DNA from: Pseudomonas sp. MAG733B
GTDB taxonomy: Bacteria; Pseudomonadota; Gammaproteobacteria; Pseudomonadales; Pseudomonadaceae
Assembly: GCF_036884845.1 (NCBI RefSeq)
Contig: NZ_CP145732.1
Span: forward strand, 1,984,001-2,048,000
DNA length: 64,000 nucleotides
Direction of reading: 5' to 3'
Made by a program: the position numbers and the translations under genes. The notes under the pieces were generated by a model. That model saw only the letters and a program-made list of their open reading frames with translations. It was not told the origin of the DNA and made no database searches. Shown here one piece after another: positions 17,404 to 26,960 of this stretch (its first letter is position 1; each line of letters opens with the position of its first letter).

Positions 17404-18561
17404 ATGGCCGGCGCAATTTTCCCGTGGCGTGAAGGCAATCACTTCGAACTGCTGATCGACGGCCCGCAATTCTTCCCGCGCATGCTGGTGGCGATTGCCC
17501 GCGCCGAAGAACAGGTCGAGCTGGAGTTGTATCTGGTGGAGGCGGGCGCCTGCGCCGAGGCCATGGTCCAGGCGTTGGTCCAGGCTGCCGAACGCGGCGT
17601 GCGGGTGCGTTGCCTGTTCGATGATTACGGCAGTCTCGCGTTCACCCTGACTTTGCGTCAGCGCCTGATGGCGGCCGGGGTCGAGCTGCGCTTTTACAAT
17701 CGCCTGAACTGGCGGCGCTGGGTCGGCAATTTCTACCGCGATCACCGCAAGTTGCTGCTGGTGGATCAGAGCATGGCGGTGGTCGGCGGCACCGGCGTCA
17801 CCGATGAGTTCTGGACGCCGGGTGAAGACGTCAGCGAGTGGCACGAAGTGATGGTGGAAATCACCGGCCCGTTGGTGCTCGACTGGCAACTGCTGTTCGA
17901 CCGCCAATGGATCGCCAACCGCCATCGCCGCGCGTGGAAACCCGCGTCGCATTTCGGCTTGCCGCGTTTGCCTCGCGTGCCGTCCACGGGCGAAGGCATG
18001 GGTCGTGTGGCCTATGCCGACGCCCGCCAGCACCGGGATATTCTGCAATCGCTGATTCGCGCACTGAACAGCGGCCAGAAACGCATCTGGCTGGCCACGC
18101 CGTATTTTCTGCCAACCTGGAAAGTCCGCCGCTCGCTGCGCCGTGCCGCGGGCCGAGGTGTCGATGTGCGCCTGCTGCTGACCGGGCCCCGCACCGATCA
18201 CCCGTCCGTGCGCTACGCCGGGCATCGCTACTATCCGCGCCTGCTCAAGGCCGGAGTGAAGATTTTCGAATATCAGCCGTGTTTCCTGCACCTGAAAATG
18301 GTGTTGATCGACGATTGGGTGAGCATCGGTTCGTGCAACTTTGATCACTGGAATCTGCGCTTCAACCTGGAAGCCAATCTGGAAGCACTGGACCCGGCAT
18401 TGACCCGGGCGGTGGCGGCGAGTTTCGAAACGGATTTTGCCCAGAGTCAGCAAGTCAGCCTGGAAGAATGGCAACGCCGGCCGTTGTGGCGGCGGGTCAA
18501 GCAAAGGGTGTGGGGATGGGTGGATCGGGTGGTGGTGAATCTGCTGGATAAACGCGGATAG
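17404..18561 (+). CDS. clsB: Cardiolipin synthase B-type phospholipase D enzyme
   Basis: A 385-residue PLD-superfamily protein with two HKD motifs, HRKLLLVDQSMAVVGG (about 117-132) and HLKMVLIDDWVSIGSCNFD (about 297-315). It lacks N-terminal membrane helices, which fits ClsB rather than ClsA. Such enzymes make cardiolipin from phosphatidylglycerol plus another phospholipid at the inner membrane. It is tightly coupled to the YceI gene. A longer ClsB would be about 410 residues, so size is near normal. Confidence 0.88.
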   Translation: MAGAIFPWREGNHFELLIDGPQFFPRMLVAIARAEEQVELELYLVEAGACAEAMVQALVQAAERGVRVRCLFDDYGSLAFTLTLRQRLMAAGVELRFYNRLNWRRWVGNFYRDHRKLLLVDQSMAVVGGTGVTDEFWTPGEDVSEWHEVMVEITGPLVLDWQLLFDRQWIANRHRRAWKPASHFGLPRLPRVPSTGEGMGRVAYADARQHRDILQSLIRALNSGQKRIWLATPYFLPTWKVRRSLRRAAGRGVDVRLLLTGPRTDHPSVRYAGHRYYPRLLKAGVKIFEYQPCFLHLKMVLIDDWVSIGSCNFDHWNLRFNLEANLEALDPALTRAVAASFETDFAQSQQVSLEEWQRRPLWRRVKQRVWGWVDRVVVNLLDKRG

Positions 18562-18580
18562 TCGTCACACCCAAAACCAC

Positions 18581-18670
18581 TGTGGGAGCGGGCTTGCTCG
18601 CGAAGGGGCTGTGTCAGTCAACGATGATGTCGACTGACAGCCCGCATTCGCGAGCAAGCCCGCTCCCACA
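18581..18670. repeat. REP-type inverted repeat, 'GTGGGAGCGGGCTTGCTCGCGAA' family, copy 2
   Basis: Convergent arms tgtgggagcgggcttgctcg and cgagcaagcccgctcccaca lie between the convergent clsB and bglX genes. Confidence 0.88.
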
Positions 18671-18694
18671 TTTGTAATGTGTTGCCTGGAAGGG

Positions 18695-20986
18695 TTACAG
18701 CAGTTCAAAACTCTGCTGCGTCACGTCCTGGGAATCCAGGCCGATCTGCACGTTGAACTTGCCCGGCTCGGCGGCGTACTTGAGCTGGGTGTTGTAGAAC
18801 TTCAGGTCGTCCTCGGTGATGGTGAAATGCACGACTTTCTGTTCGCCGGCCTTGAGCATCACTTTCTGGAAGTTTTTCAGTTCCTTGATCGGACGGATCA
18901 TCGAACCGGTTTCGTCCTGAATGTACAACTGCACCACGGTTTCACCGTCACGCTTGCCGGTGTTTTTCACCGTGACGCTGGCGTCGAGCTTACCGGTCTT
19001 GTTCAGCGTGGATGACGACAGTGCCATGTCGCTCAGGCTGAAGTTGGTGTAACTCAAGCCATAGCCGAACGGGAACAGCGGGCCGGTGGTGTCATCGAAA
19101 TACTGTGAGGTGTAGTTGCCCGGTTTGCCCGGCGTGAACGGCCGGCCAATGGTCAGGTGGTTGTAGTAAGTCGGAATCTGGCCCACCGAACGCGGGAAGG
19201 AAATCGGCAGTTTGCCCGACGGGTTGTAGTCGCCGAACAGCACGTCGGCGATGGCGTTGCCGCCTTCGGTGCCACTGAACCAGGTTTCCAGAATCGCGTC
19301 AGCCTGTTCTTTCTCTTCGAGGATCGACAGCGGACGGCCGTTCATCAACACCAGCACCAGCGGTTTGCCGGTGGCTTTCAAGGCGCGGATCAGTTCACGC
19401 TGGTTTTCCGGGATGTTCAGGTCGGTACGGCTCGACGATTCGTGGGACATGCCACGGGACTCGCCCACAGCGGCAACCACCACGTCGGCATCCTTGGCGG
19501 CTTTCACCGCTTCGTCGATCAGCACGTTCGCCGGGCGCGGATCATCGACCACTTCCGGCGCATCGAAGTTGAGGAAGTTCAGGTAGTCGAGGATTTTCTT
19601 GTCGCTGGTGATGTTGGCACCACGGGCATAGATCAGCGTCGATTTATCGCCCAACGCAGTGGTCATGCCGTCGAACAGGGTCACCGATTGCGCCGGACGA
19701 CCCGCCGCGGCCCAGCTGCCCATCATGTCGATCGGCGCCTTGGCCAGCGGGCCGACCAGGGCAATTTTCGCGGTCTTCTTCAGAGGCAGGGTTTCGTTCT
19801 GGTTCTTCAGCAACACCAGGCTGCGGCGCGCCACATCGCGGGCCTCGGTACGGTGCAGGCGGCTGTCGGCGTAAGTGTCGGCCGGATCATCCTCGGCTTT
19901 GCCGATGCGCAGGTACGGATCCTTGAACAGGCCCATGTCGTACTTGGCGTCGAGCACCGCACGCACGGCGTTGTCGATGTCGCTCTGCTGGATCTCGCCG
20001 GATTTCAACAGCCCCGGCAGTTCTTTGCCGTACAGGGTGTCGTTCATGCTCATGTGGATGCCGGCCTTGATCGCCAGCTTCGCGGCTTCGCGACCGTCAG
20101 CGGCGACGCCGTGTTTGATCAGTTCGAAAATCGCCCCGTGGTCGCTGACGGCCAGGCCCTTGAAGCCCCATTCCTTGCGCAACAGGTCGTTCATCAGCCA
20201 GGTGTTGGCGGTGGCGGGCACGCCGTTGATCGAGTTCAACGCGACCATCACGCCGCCGGCACCGGCATCGATCGCCGCGCGGTACGGTGGCAGGTAGTCC
20301 TGGTACATCTTGACCGGGCTCATGTCGACCACGTTGTAGTCGCGGCCACCCTCGACCGCGCCGTACAGGGCGAAGTGCTTGACGCTGGCCATGATGCTGT
20401 CGGCCGCATTCGCGCCCGTGCCCTGGAATGCCTTGACCATCACACCGGCAATGCGCGAAACGAGATAGGTGTCTTCGCCGAAACCTTCGGAGGTACGGCC
20501 CCATCGCGGGTCGCGGGAAATATCGACCATCGGCGCGAAGGTGATATCGAGGCTGTCAGACGCGGCTTCCTTGGCGGCGATGCGCCCGGACAGACCGATG
20601 GCGTCCATGTCCCAGCTCGACGCCAGGGCCAGCGGGATCGGGAAAATGGTGCGGTGGCCGTGGATCACGTCGTAGGCGAAGAACATCGGGATCTTCAACC
20701 GGCTGCGCATGGCCGCGTCCTGCATCGGACGGTTTTCCGGGCGGGTGATCGAGTTGAACGTACCGCCGATGTTGCCGGCCGCGATCTCTTTGCGAATCAG
20801 CTCCCGGGGCATTTCCGGGCCGATGCTGATCAGGCGCAACTGGCCGATTTTTTCATCGAGGGTCATTTGCTTCATCAAATTGCTGACGAAGGCTTCCTTG
20901 TTCTCCAGGGGTGCGGGCGTCGTGGCGGCCAATACGTTATGACTGGCCAGGCTGACGAACAGGCCCAGCAAACACAGCTTCTTCAT
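18695..20986 (-). CDS. bglX: Periplasmic beta-glucosidase BglX (glycoside hydrolase family 3)
   Basis: A 763-residue secreted beta-D-glucosidase. I start it at MKKLCLLGLFVSLASHNVLA (20986), which gives a signal peptide; the frame extends 41 residues further upstream without support. Domains in order: GH3 N-terminal barrel (RLKIPMFFAYDVIHGHRTIF; nucleophile Asp in LAVSDHGAI), GH3 C-terminal domain (ALVGPLAKAPIDMMGSWAA, VVAAVGESRGMSHE) and a fibronectin-like C-terminal domain. It hydrolyses beta-glucosides and short cello-oligosaccharides in the periplasm. A single-gene unit that ends against a REP repeat. Confidence 0.94.
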   Translation of the reverse strand: MKKLCLLGLFVSLASHNVLAATTPAPLENKEAFVSNLMKQMTLDEKIGQLRLISIGPEMPRELIRKEIAAGNIGGTFNSITRPENRPMQDAAMRSRLKIPMFFAYDVIHGHRTIFPIPLALASSWDMDAIGLSGRIAAKEAASDSLDITFAPMVDISRDPRWGRTSEGFGEDTYLVSRIAGVMVKAFQGTGANAADSIMASVKHFALYGAVEGGRDYNVVDMSPVKMYQDYLPPYRAAIDAGAGGVMVALNSINGVPATANTWLMNDLLRKEWGFKGLAVSDHGAIFELIKHGVAADGREAAKLAIKAGIHMSMNDTLYGKELPGLLKSGEIQQSDIDNAVRAVLDAKYDMGLFKDPYLRIGKAEDDPADTYADSRLHRTEARDVARRSLVLLKNQNETLPLKKTAKIALVGPLAKAPIDMMGSWAAAGRPAQSVTLFDGMTTALGDKSTLIYARGANITSDKKILDYLNFLNFDAPEVVDDPRPANVLIDEAVKAAKDADVVVAAVGESRGMSHESSSRTDLNIPENQRELIRALKATGKPLVLVLMNGRPLSILEEKEQADAILETWFSGTEGGNAIADVLFGDYNPSGKLPISFPRSVGQIPTYYNHLTIGRPFTPGKPGNYTSQYFDDTTGPLFPFGYGLSYTNFSLSDMALSSSTLNKTGKLDASVTVKNTGKRDGETVVQLYIQDETGSMIRPIKELKNFQKVMLKAGEQKVVHFTITEDDLKFYNTQLKYAAEPGKFNVQIGLDSQDVTQQSFELL

Positions 20987-21222
20987 GAATAGTTTTCTCA
21001 AGGGCCCAAACGGCGAGGTACACGCCGGCCAGCCAAAATTTAGGGAGCGACTATTGTTGTTCGGGTGCCGATTCAAAAAATGCCGGATGCAGTTTTTTGC
21101 GCAGGGCATCTTTTAGCCCATTGCCCCGATGCAATCCAGTGGCGCGGCCGATTATGCCCGAAGAGCCGGCCGAGAGGGTTGCCGGTTGTTTTTTCAATGA
21201 ATGTGAAGGGAGCATCACTGAT

Positions 21223-21828
21223 ATGAATGTACGAGAGTCCTACCGGTCGAGGCTGCAAATCGCCACCTTGCTGGTGCTGGCCACGCTGCTGACCGCTTGC
21301 GGCATCAACAACATCCCGACCCTCGATGAGCAGGCCAAGGCCGCTTGGGGCCAGGTGCAGAACCAGTATCAGCGCCGCGCCGACCTGATTCCCAACCTGG
21401 TGGAAACCGTCAAGGGTTACGCCGCCCATGAGAAAGAGACCCTGACCGCGGTGATCGAGGCGCGGGCCAAGGCCACTTCGATCCAGGTCGACGCCTCGAC
21501 CCTCGACAACCCGGAAAAACTCAAGCAATACCAACAGGCACAGGATCAGCTCAGCGGCGCCTTGAGCCGGCTGATGGTGGTGTCCGAGCGCTATCCGGAC
21601 CTGAAGGCCAACCAGAACTTCCTCGCGTTGCAATCGCAGCTCGAGGGCACCGAAAACCGGATCAGCGTGGCGCGGCGCGATTTCATCCTCGCGGTGCAGA
21701 ATTACAACACCGAGATTCGCACGTTCCCCGGCCGCCTGTGGCACAGCGTGATGTACAGCAACCTGCCGGTGCGCGAGACCTTCGAAGCCACGCCGGGGTC
21801 GGAAAAACCGCCCGAGGTTAAATTCTGA
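21223..21828 (+). CDS. LemA-family lipoprotein
   Basis: A 201-residue protein with a membrane/lipoprotein leader (LQIATLLVLATLLTACG; lipobox LLTAC) and a helical LemA domain: AWGQVQNQYQRRADLIPNLV and ENRISVARRDFILAVQNYN are diagnostic. The ATG at 21223 follows AAGGGAG. It heads a three-gene cluster with two TPM-domain proteins, an arrangement conserved in many proteobacteria. The exact role is unknown, presumably in envelope homeostasis. Confidence 0.9.
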   Translation: MNVRESYRSRLQIATLLVLATLLTACGINNIPTLDEQAKAAWGQVQNQYQRRADLIPNLVETVKGYAAHEKETLTAVIEARAKATSIQVDASTLDNPEKLKQYQQAQDQLSGALSRLMVVSERYPDLKANQNFLALQSQLEGTENRISVARRDFILAVQNYNTEIRTFPGRLWHSVMYSNLPVRETFEATPGSEKPPEVKF

Positions 21829-21857
21829 TCGGTGCGTCACCACGGACGAGGTTCCCC

Positions 21858-22613
21858 ATGCGCGTGTTGAAAGCTGGCCTGGTGTTGTTGCTGTGGGTGT
21901 TTGCCCTGGCGGTCCAGGCCGAATTGAAGTTCCCGGAGCTGACCGGGCGGGTGGTGGATAACGCCCAGATGATCGAGCCCTCGGTGCGTGAGCAGCTTGC
22001 GCAGCAGTTGCAGGCCCATGAGAAGGTCACGGGTGAACAGCTTGTGATCGTGACGTTGCCGGACTTGCAGGGCGCCGACATCGCCGACTTCGGCTATCAA
22101 CTGGGCCGCTACTGGGGCATCGGCCAGAAAGACAAGAACAACGGCGCATTGCTCATAGTCGCCCGTGATGAGCGCAAACTACGAATTGAAGTCGGTTATG
22201 GTCTGGAAGATCGCCTGACCGACGCCCAGAGTTCGGTGATCATCAATCAGGTCATCACCCCGGCATTCAAGACCGGTAACTTCAGCAAAGGGATCAGCGA
22301 CGGCGTGGCGGCGATGCTGGTTGTGCTGGGCGGCAATCCGCTGGACGAGCCGTCGACGGTGTATGAATCCGGCGGCGACCCGAGTGATGATTTTCTCTCG
22401 CGGCATCCGGGGCTGTTTGTGTTTCTGGTGTTGCTGTTCATCCTGACGGTGTTTGTTTGCCAGATGCTCGGTATCCTTCCCGCCGGCCGTGGCGGCTCCG
22501 GTGGTTCCGGAGGCGGTTTCGGTGGCGGTGGTGGTTTTGGCGGCGGTGGAGGCGGGGGCTTCAGCGGCGGTGGGGGCAGTTTCGGTGGCGGTGGTTCGTC
22601 CGGCGGCTGGTAA
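21858..22613 (+). CDS. TPM-domain membrane protein with glycine-rich tail (YgcG family)
   Basis: A 251-residue protein. It has a signal peptide (MRVLKAGLVLLLWVFALAVQ), then a TPM phosphatase-like domain (VVDNAQMIEP... RKLRIEVGYGLEDRLTDAQS), one membrane helix (LFVFLVLLFILTVFVCQML) and a tail made almost only of Gly, Ser and Phe ending SSGGW. It sits between LemA and a second TPM protein on the same strand. The domain has been linked to photosystem repair in plants; in bacteria its role is open. Confidence 0.88.
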   Translation: MRVLKAGLVLLLWVFALAVQAELKFPELTGRVVDNAQMIEPSVREQLAQQLQAHEKVTGEQLVIVTLPDLQGADIADFGYQLGRYWGIGQKDKNNGALLIVARDERKLRIEVGYGLEDRLTDAQSSVIINQVITPAFKTGNFSKGISDGVAAMLVVLGGNPLDEPSTVYESGGDPSDDFLSRHPGLFVFLVLLFILTVFVCQMLGILPAGRGGSGGSGGGFGGGGGFGGGGGGGFSGGGGSFGGGGSSGGW

Positions 22614-22641
22614 CAATAAAAATGAGCAGGCACTTCACGAC

Positions 22642-23259
22642 ATGGCATTACTGACTGAACACGAACAACGCAAAGTCGCCGAGGCAATCGCCCGGGTCGA
22701 GCGCGACACCGACGCGGAACTGGTGACCGTGCTCGCGGCGCGCGCCGACGACTATGCGTACATTCCGCTGCTGTGGGCCAGCCTGCTGGCGCTGGTGGTG
22801 CCGGGGATCGTGCATTACCTGACTGGCTGGCTGACCCTGCACAACCTGTTGCTGGTGCAATGGGTCAGCTTCATCGTTCTGTGCCTGGTCTTCCGGATTC
22901 CGAAAGTCACCACTCACTTGATCCCCCGTTCAGTGCGTCACTGGCGCGCCTCGAACCTCGCGCGCCGGCAGTTCCTGGAGCAGAACCTGCACCACACCGT
23001 GGGCAGCACCGGCATCTTGATTTTCGTCTCTGAAGCCGAGCGTTATGTGGAAATCCTGGTGGACGAGGGGATTTCCAGCCGCCTCGACAACAAGAACTGG
23101 GACGCGATTGTCGCCGCGTTCACCCAGCAGGTGCGGCAGGGGCAGACGCTGCAAGGCTTTGTCAGCTGCGTCGAGGCCTGCGGCGAACTGCTCAAGGTAC
23201 ATGTGCCGGTGACGCACGTGCGCAATGAGTTGCCGAACCGGTTGGTGGTGTTGGGGTAA
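22642..23259 (+). CDS. Second TPM-domain membrane protein
   Basis: A 205-residue protein, MALLTEHEQRKVAEAIARVE, with a TPM domain split by two membrane helices (about 40-85). It ends with ILIFVSEAERYVEILVDEGI and the conserved NWDAIVAAFTQQVRQG. The start at 22642 lies 28 bases after the previous stop; a longer frame reaching 22453 reads through the partner's Gly-rich region and is rejected. Third gene of the LemA/TPM operon. Confidence 0.85.
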   Translation: MALLTEHEQRKVAEAIARVERDTDAELVTVLAARADDYAYIPLLWASLLALVVPGIVHYLTGWLTLHNLLLVQWVSFIVLCLVFRIPKVTTHLIPRSVRHWRASNLARRQFLEQNLHHTVGSTGILIFVSEAERYVEILVDEGISSRLDNKNWDAIVAAFTQQVRQGQTLQGFVSCVEACGELLKVHVPVTHVRNELPNRLVVLG

Positions 23260-23364
23260 AGGGCGAATTCAAGCCGTTCGGTAAATAACTGCGTGTCCCG
23301 AACGGTCATCCCCCCTAAAATACCCGCCATTCCCCGATCCGCCCCGCCTGAGGCCGTTTTTTTC

Positions 23365-24579
23365 ATGTCTGTCACCGCCACTCCCGCCAGCCTCGCGCCG
23401 GATCATCACGCCCAGTTCATCGAACTGCTGCAAACCAGCCTTGAGCAAAACGCCTTCATTAAACTGGTGCTGGCCAAGTACGCAGGCACCGAGACCGACC
23501 TGCAGCGGATCATCATCAAACCGGTGACGGTCAAGGCGCAGCCGTGCCTGTCCTTCGTTTACCGCTACAAGACCCGTGACATCACCAAGAATCTGCCGCT
23601 CGAAGAAGGCGTGACGCACATTGCCGACCTACTGCCGGCGTCGTTCAAAAATGCGCATTTGCTGTCCCTGACCGACGAAGCCCAGCTCGAATACAGCAAA
23701 AAGGGCAAGAGTTCGCTGTTCAAGAGCAAACCTCAGCAATTGCGCGAAGTGCCATCCGCCGAGCACAACCGTGAGAAAAACCGTTTCCTGGACTTGAGCC
23801 GGCCGTTCCTCGCCGACCTCGGCGTGACCAACAGCAAGCACGAGCTGATCCCGGCGATGTCGCGCAAGTGGAAGCAGATCAACAAGTTCATCGAAGTCTT
23901 CAGCCATGCGCTGACCTCGTCGCCGCTGGCGCTGGACAAACCGGTGCGCGTGGCGGACTTCGGTTCGGGCAAGGGTTACCTGACCTTCGCCATCCACGAT
24001 TACCTGCGCAATACTCTGAACGCCGAAGGCGAAGTCACCGGCGTCGAGCTGCGTGAGGACATGGTCACTCTGTGCAACACCGCGGCTGCCAAACTTGAGC
24101 ACCCGGGGTTGGTGTTCAAATGTGGTGATGTGCGCAGCGTGGCGCCGAGCGAATTGGACGTGATGATTGCGCTGCACGCCTGCGACATCGCTACCGACTA
24201 CGCGATTCACACCGGCATTCGCTCCGGCGCATCGATCATCATGTGCTCGCCGTGCTGCCACAAGCAGATCCGCCTGCAAATCCAGAGCCCGGCACTGCTC
24301 AAACCGATGCTGCAATACGGCTTGCACCTGGGTCAGCAAGCCGAAATGGTCACAGACAGCTTGCGTGCGCTGTTCCTCGAAGCCTGTGGTTACGAGACCA
24401 AGGTGTTCGAGTTCATCTCACTGGACCACACCAACAAGAACAAGATGATCCTGGCGGTCAAACGCGCCGAGCCGGTTGATCCGGCCCAGCTGTTGGTGAA
24501 GATTCAGGAACTGAAGGATTTCTACCACATCAGCGAACATTGCCTGGAAACGCTGTTGCGCGCTGATGGTTACCTCTGA
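23365..24579 (+). CDS. SAM-dependent methyltransferase (Methyltransf_32-like)
   Basis: A 404-residue protein starting MSVTATPASLAPDHHAQFIE. The SAM-binding glycine motif is VADFGSGKGYLTFAIHDYL (about 192-210), followed by GVELRED, then an HACD motif and SPCCHKQIR, as in the METTL25/GSTCD-like group, whose members act on RNA or proteins. The ATG at 23365 is preferred because the 24 extra residues upstream are not family-like. Stands alone; the target is unknown. Confidence 0.82.
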   Translation: MSVTATPASLAPDHHAQFIELLQTSLEQNAFIKLVLAKYAGTETDLQRIIIKPVTVKAQPCLSFVYRYKTRDITKNLPLEEGVTHIADLLPASFKNAHLLSLTDEAQLEYSKKGKSSLFKSKPQQLREVPSAEHNREKNRFLDLSRPFLADLGVTNSKHELIPAMSRKWKQINKFIEVFSHALTSSPLALDKPVRVADFGSGKGYLTFAIHDYLRNTLNAEGEVTGVELREDMVTLCNTAAAKLEHPGLVFKCGDVRSVAPSELDVMIALHACDIATDYAIHTGIRSGASIIMCSPCCHKQIRLQIQSPALLKPMLQYGLHLGQQAEMVTDSLRALFLEACGYETKVFEFISLDHTNKNKMILAVKRAEPVDPAQLLVKIQELKDFYHISEHCLETLLRADGYL

Positions 24580-24586
24580 TGGTGAC

Positions 24587-24658
24587 CCTGTAGGAGCACA
24601 GCTTGCTGGCGATAGCGATCTTGAGGGCGCCATCGCCGGCAAGCCGTGCTCCTACAGG
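24587..24658. repeat. REP-type inverted repeat, 'CCTGTAGGAGCA' family
   Basis: Arms cctgtaggagcacagcttgc and a complementary copy, gcaagccgtgctcctacagg, with a few mismatches, lie between two convergent genes. Confidence 0.82.
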
Positions 24659-24659
24659 A

Positions 24660-25550
24660 TTATGTCGTGGCTACTCGTGCCGGAACGACCGCCGTCTTGC
24701 GCCCCAGCACCACCGTCACAATCACCCCGGCCGCAAACAGCCAGGTAATCGGTTCGACGTGTTCACCGAAGAACAACGCCGAAAACGCGATGGTGAAGAA
24801 AATCTGCAGCAACTGGATCTGACTGACCCGGGCAATGCCACCCATGGCCAGCCCGGCGTACCAGGCAAAGAAGCCGATGAACTGCGAAAACAGCGAGACG
24901 TAACCGAAGGCCCACCAGGTCTTGGTGGAAATCTCGCCCTGATGTTGCAGTGCCAGATACAGGACCGGGCCGATCAGCAGCGGCGTCGACAGCACCAGCG
25001 CCCAGCAGATCACCTGCCAACCGCCCATCTCCTTGGCCAACCGGCCACCTTCGGCATAACCCAACCCACCCACCGCAATCGCCCCGAGCATCAGCAAGTC
25101 ACCGGCCTGAATGCTGCCGGCACCGCTGATCAGCGCATAACCGAGCACCAATGCACTGCCCAGTGCGGCGCAGGCCCAGAAGGCTTTTGACGGACGTTCA
25201 TGGGACAACCACGCCGCATACAGCGCCACGCACAGCGGTTGTAGGCCATTGACCAACGCGCCGTGGGATGCCGGCAAGGTTTGCATGGCCCAGGCTGACA
25301 ACACCGGGAAACCGAGGATCACGCCGGCAATCACCAGGCTCAGGCCTTTGACCTGCTTCCAGGTCGGCCACTTTTCCCGGCGCCACAGCAACAGCAACGC
25401 TGCCGGAACCGCCGCGAACAATGCGCGGCCGAGGCCGTTGAGCAGCGGGTGGAGTTCCTGCACGACAATCCGTGTGAAGGGCAGGGTGAGGCTGAAAATC
25501 ACAACGCCGAGCAGGCCCAGGGCCATGCCGGTGTTTTCGCGGGAGGACAT
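24660..25550 (-). CDS. DMT-superfamily EamA-type transporter
   Basis: A 296-residue inner-membrane protein with ten hydrophobic segments in two EamA halves (MALGLLGVVIFSLTLPFTRI at the start; QLLQIFFTIAFSALFFGEHV near the end). Members export amino acids or other metabolites. It is a single-gene unit; substrate unknown. Confidence 0.85.
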   Translation of the reverse strand: MSSRENTGMALGLLGVVIFSLTLPFTRIVVQELHPLLNGLGRALFAAVPAALLLLWRREKWPTWKQVKGLSLVIAGVILGFPVLSAWAMQTLPASHGALVNGLQPLCVALYAAWLSHERPSKAFWACAALGSALVLGYALISGAGSIQAGDLLMLGAIAVGGLGYAEGGRLAKEMGGWQVICWALVLSTPLLIGPVLYLALQHQGEISTKTWWAFGYVSLFSQFIGFFAWYAGLAMGGIARVSQIQLLQIFFTIAFSALFFGEHVEPITWLFAAGVIVTVVLGRKTAVVPARVATT

Positions 25551-25653
25551 GATGGCAACCAGAATCGTGGAGGGTGGGGTTATCTAGCCATAAACCCGTG
25601 AATTTGGCGCTTACAGCTGGCCGCAGAAATATCCGTACAGTTTTGGGTTCATC

Positions 25654-25778
25654 TTTGTGGCGAGGGAGCTTGCTCCCGTTCGGCTGCGAAGCAGTCGCAA
25701 AACCTGTCGGCTCGGTGTTGCTCAAAAAACGCAGGGGCCGCTTCGCTGCCCAGCGGGAGCAAGCTCCCTCGCCACAAA
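25654..25778. repeat. REP-type inverted repeat, 'GTGGCGAGGGAGCTTGCTCCC' family
   Basis: Arms tttgtggcgagggagcttgc and gcaagctccctcgccacaaa, in the 332-base gap between the DMT gene and the DJ-1/PfpI gene. Apart from this repeat and the start region of the next gene, the gap looks empty. Confidence 0.85.
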
Positions 25779-25882
25779 AGCCAAGGCCGATTTATATGTG
25801 GCGTAGTAGCCAGTTGTTACCCGACCCGCCGGAATCGGACTACCTTGAATACTCCTACGCATTCTCCAGAGGAGTCCTCCCC

Positions 25883-26464
25883 ATGGCAGCGAAAAAGATT
25901 CTGATGCTGGTCGGCGATTTCGTCGAAGACTACGAAGTGATGGTGCCGTTTCAGGCGCTGCTGATGGTCGGCCACACCGTTCACGCGGTTTGCCCAGACA
26001 AAACCGCCGGCCAGACCGTGCGTACGGCGATCCATGACTTCGAAGGCGACCAAACCTACAGCGAAAAACCCGGTCACCTGTTTGCCCTGAACTTCGACTT
26101 CGCCAAGGTCAAAGCGGCGGATTACGACGCGGTGCTGATCCCGGGCGGTCGTGCGCCGGAGTACCTGCGCCTGAATGAAAAAGTCCTGGAACTGGTACGC
26201 GACTTCGACAAGGCCGGCAAGCCGATTGCCGCGGTGTGTCACGGTGCGCAATTGCTCGCAGCGGCAGGGATTCTCGAAGGTCGTGAATGCAGCGCTTACC
26301 CGGCCTGCGCTCCGGAAGTGCGTCTGGCCGGCGGTACGTTCATCGACATCCCGGTGACGGACGGCCATGTTCAAGGCAATCTGGCCACGGCACCTGCCTG
26401 GCCTGCCCACCCGAACTGGCTCGCCGGTTTTCTTGGACTGCTGGGCACGAAAATCACGCTGTAA
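25883..26464 (+). CDS. DJ-1/PfpI-family protein
   Basis: A 193-residue class I glutamine-amidotransferase-like protein, [20 protein letters not shown]. The nucleophile elbow [10 protein letters not shown] carries the cysteine (about C116), and the acidic partner lies in [12 protein letters not shown]. Members act as chaperones, glyoxalases/deglycases or proteases. AGAGGAG lies upstream of the ATG at 25883. A longer frame starts inside the REP region and is discarded. The next gene starts 14 bases after its stop. Confidence 0.88.
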   Translation: MAAKKILMLVGDFVEDYEVMVPFQALLMVGHTVHAVCPDKTAGQTVRTAIHDFEGDQTYSEKPGHLFALNFDFAKVKAADYDAVLIPGGRAPEYLRLNEKVLELVRDFDKAGKPIAAVCHGAQLLAAAGILEGRECSAYPACAPEVRLAGGTFIDIPVTDGHVQGNLATAPAWPAHPNWLAGFLGLLGTKITL

Positions 26465-26478
26465 CGAGGAACCTGTCC

Positions 26479-26784
26479 ATGTGCGAGCTCTACGTCAAGG
26501 CCGACCCGATTCTCTACGAATCTCGCTCCCGCTCGCTGCGCATCTGCGGAGTGGTGACCACGCTGCGGCTGGAGAATCAGTTCTGGGACATCCTCAGTGA
26601 AATCGCCGAGGACGACGGCATGACCACCAATCAGTTGATCGCCAAGCTGTATGAAGAGGTGATGGACTACCGCGGCGAAGTGGTGAATTTCGCCTTGTTC
26701 TTGCGGGTGAGTTGTACGCGGTATTTGAGTCAGCGGCGGGTGAATTCGCCGGAGTTGTCGGTGGTAAAACGTTCAGTCAAATAG
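26479..26784 (+). CDS. Ribbon-helix-helix domain protein
   Basis: A 101-residue protein, MCELYVKADPILYESRSRSL. The strand ICGVVTTLRLENQFWDIL and the helices EIAEDDGMTTNQLIAKLYEE match the RHH_4-type fold found in many proteobacteria. ACGAGGAACC precedes the ATG. It is probably co-transcribed with the DJ-1/PfpI gene; DNA-binding is inferred, with no known target. Confidence 0.8.
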   Translation: MCELYVKADPILYESRSRSLRICGVVTTLRLENQFWDILSEIAEDDGMTTNQLIAKLYEEVMDYRGEVVNFALFLRVSCTRYLSQRRVNSPELSVVKRSVK

Positions 26785-26802
26785 GTTTGCGGCGTGCTTA
26801 CT

Positions 26803-26885
26803 GGCCCCATCGCCAGCAGGCTGGCTCCCACAGTTGATTGGGTACATCAGTCCAATGTGGGAGCCAGCCTGCTGGCGATAGGGCC
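26803..26885. repeat. REP-type inverted repeat, 'ATCGCCAGCAGGCTGGCTCCCACA' family
   Basis: Arms ggccccatcgccagcaggct and the complement ending gctggcgatagggcc, with one or two mismatches. A relative lies at 34586-34660. Confidence 0.83.
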
Positions 26886-26960
26886 GGTTCAGGCGACAGA
26901 AACAGCAGGCTGGTCTTTACTCTGAAGCGCGCAATCTCTCAATCGCCAAGGAGAAACAGC

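Noticed and set aside
19157..20992. A 611-codon open frame opposite bglX
   Set aside because: It is the antisense shadow of a high-GC gene with full family motifs; its translation is low-complexity, rich in Arg, Val, Gly and His, with no recognisable domain.
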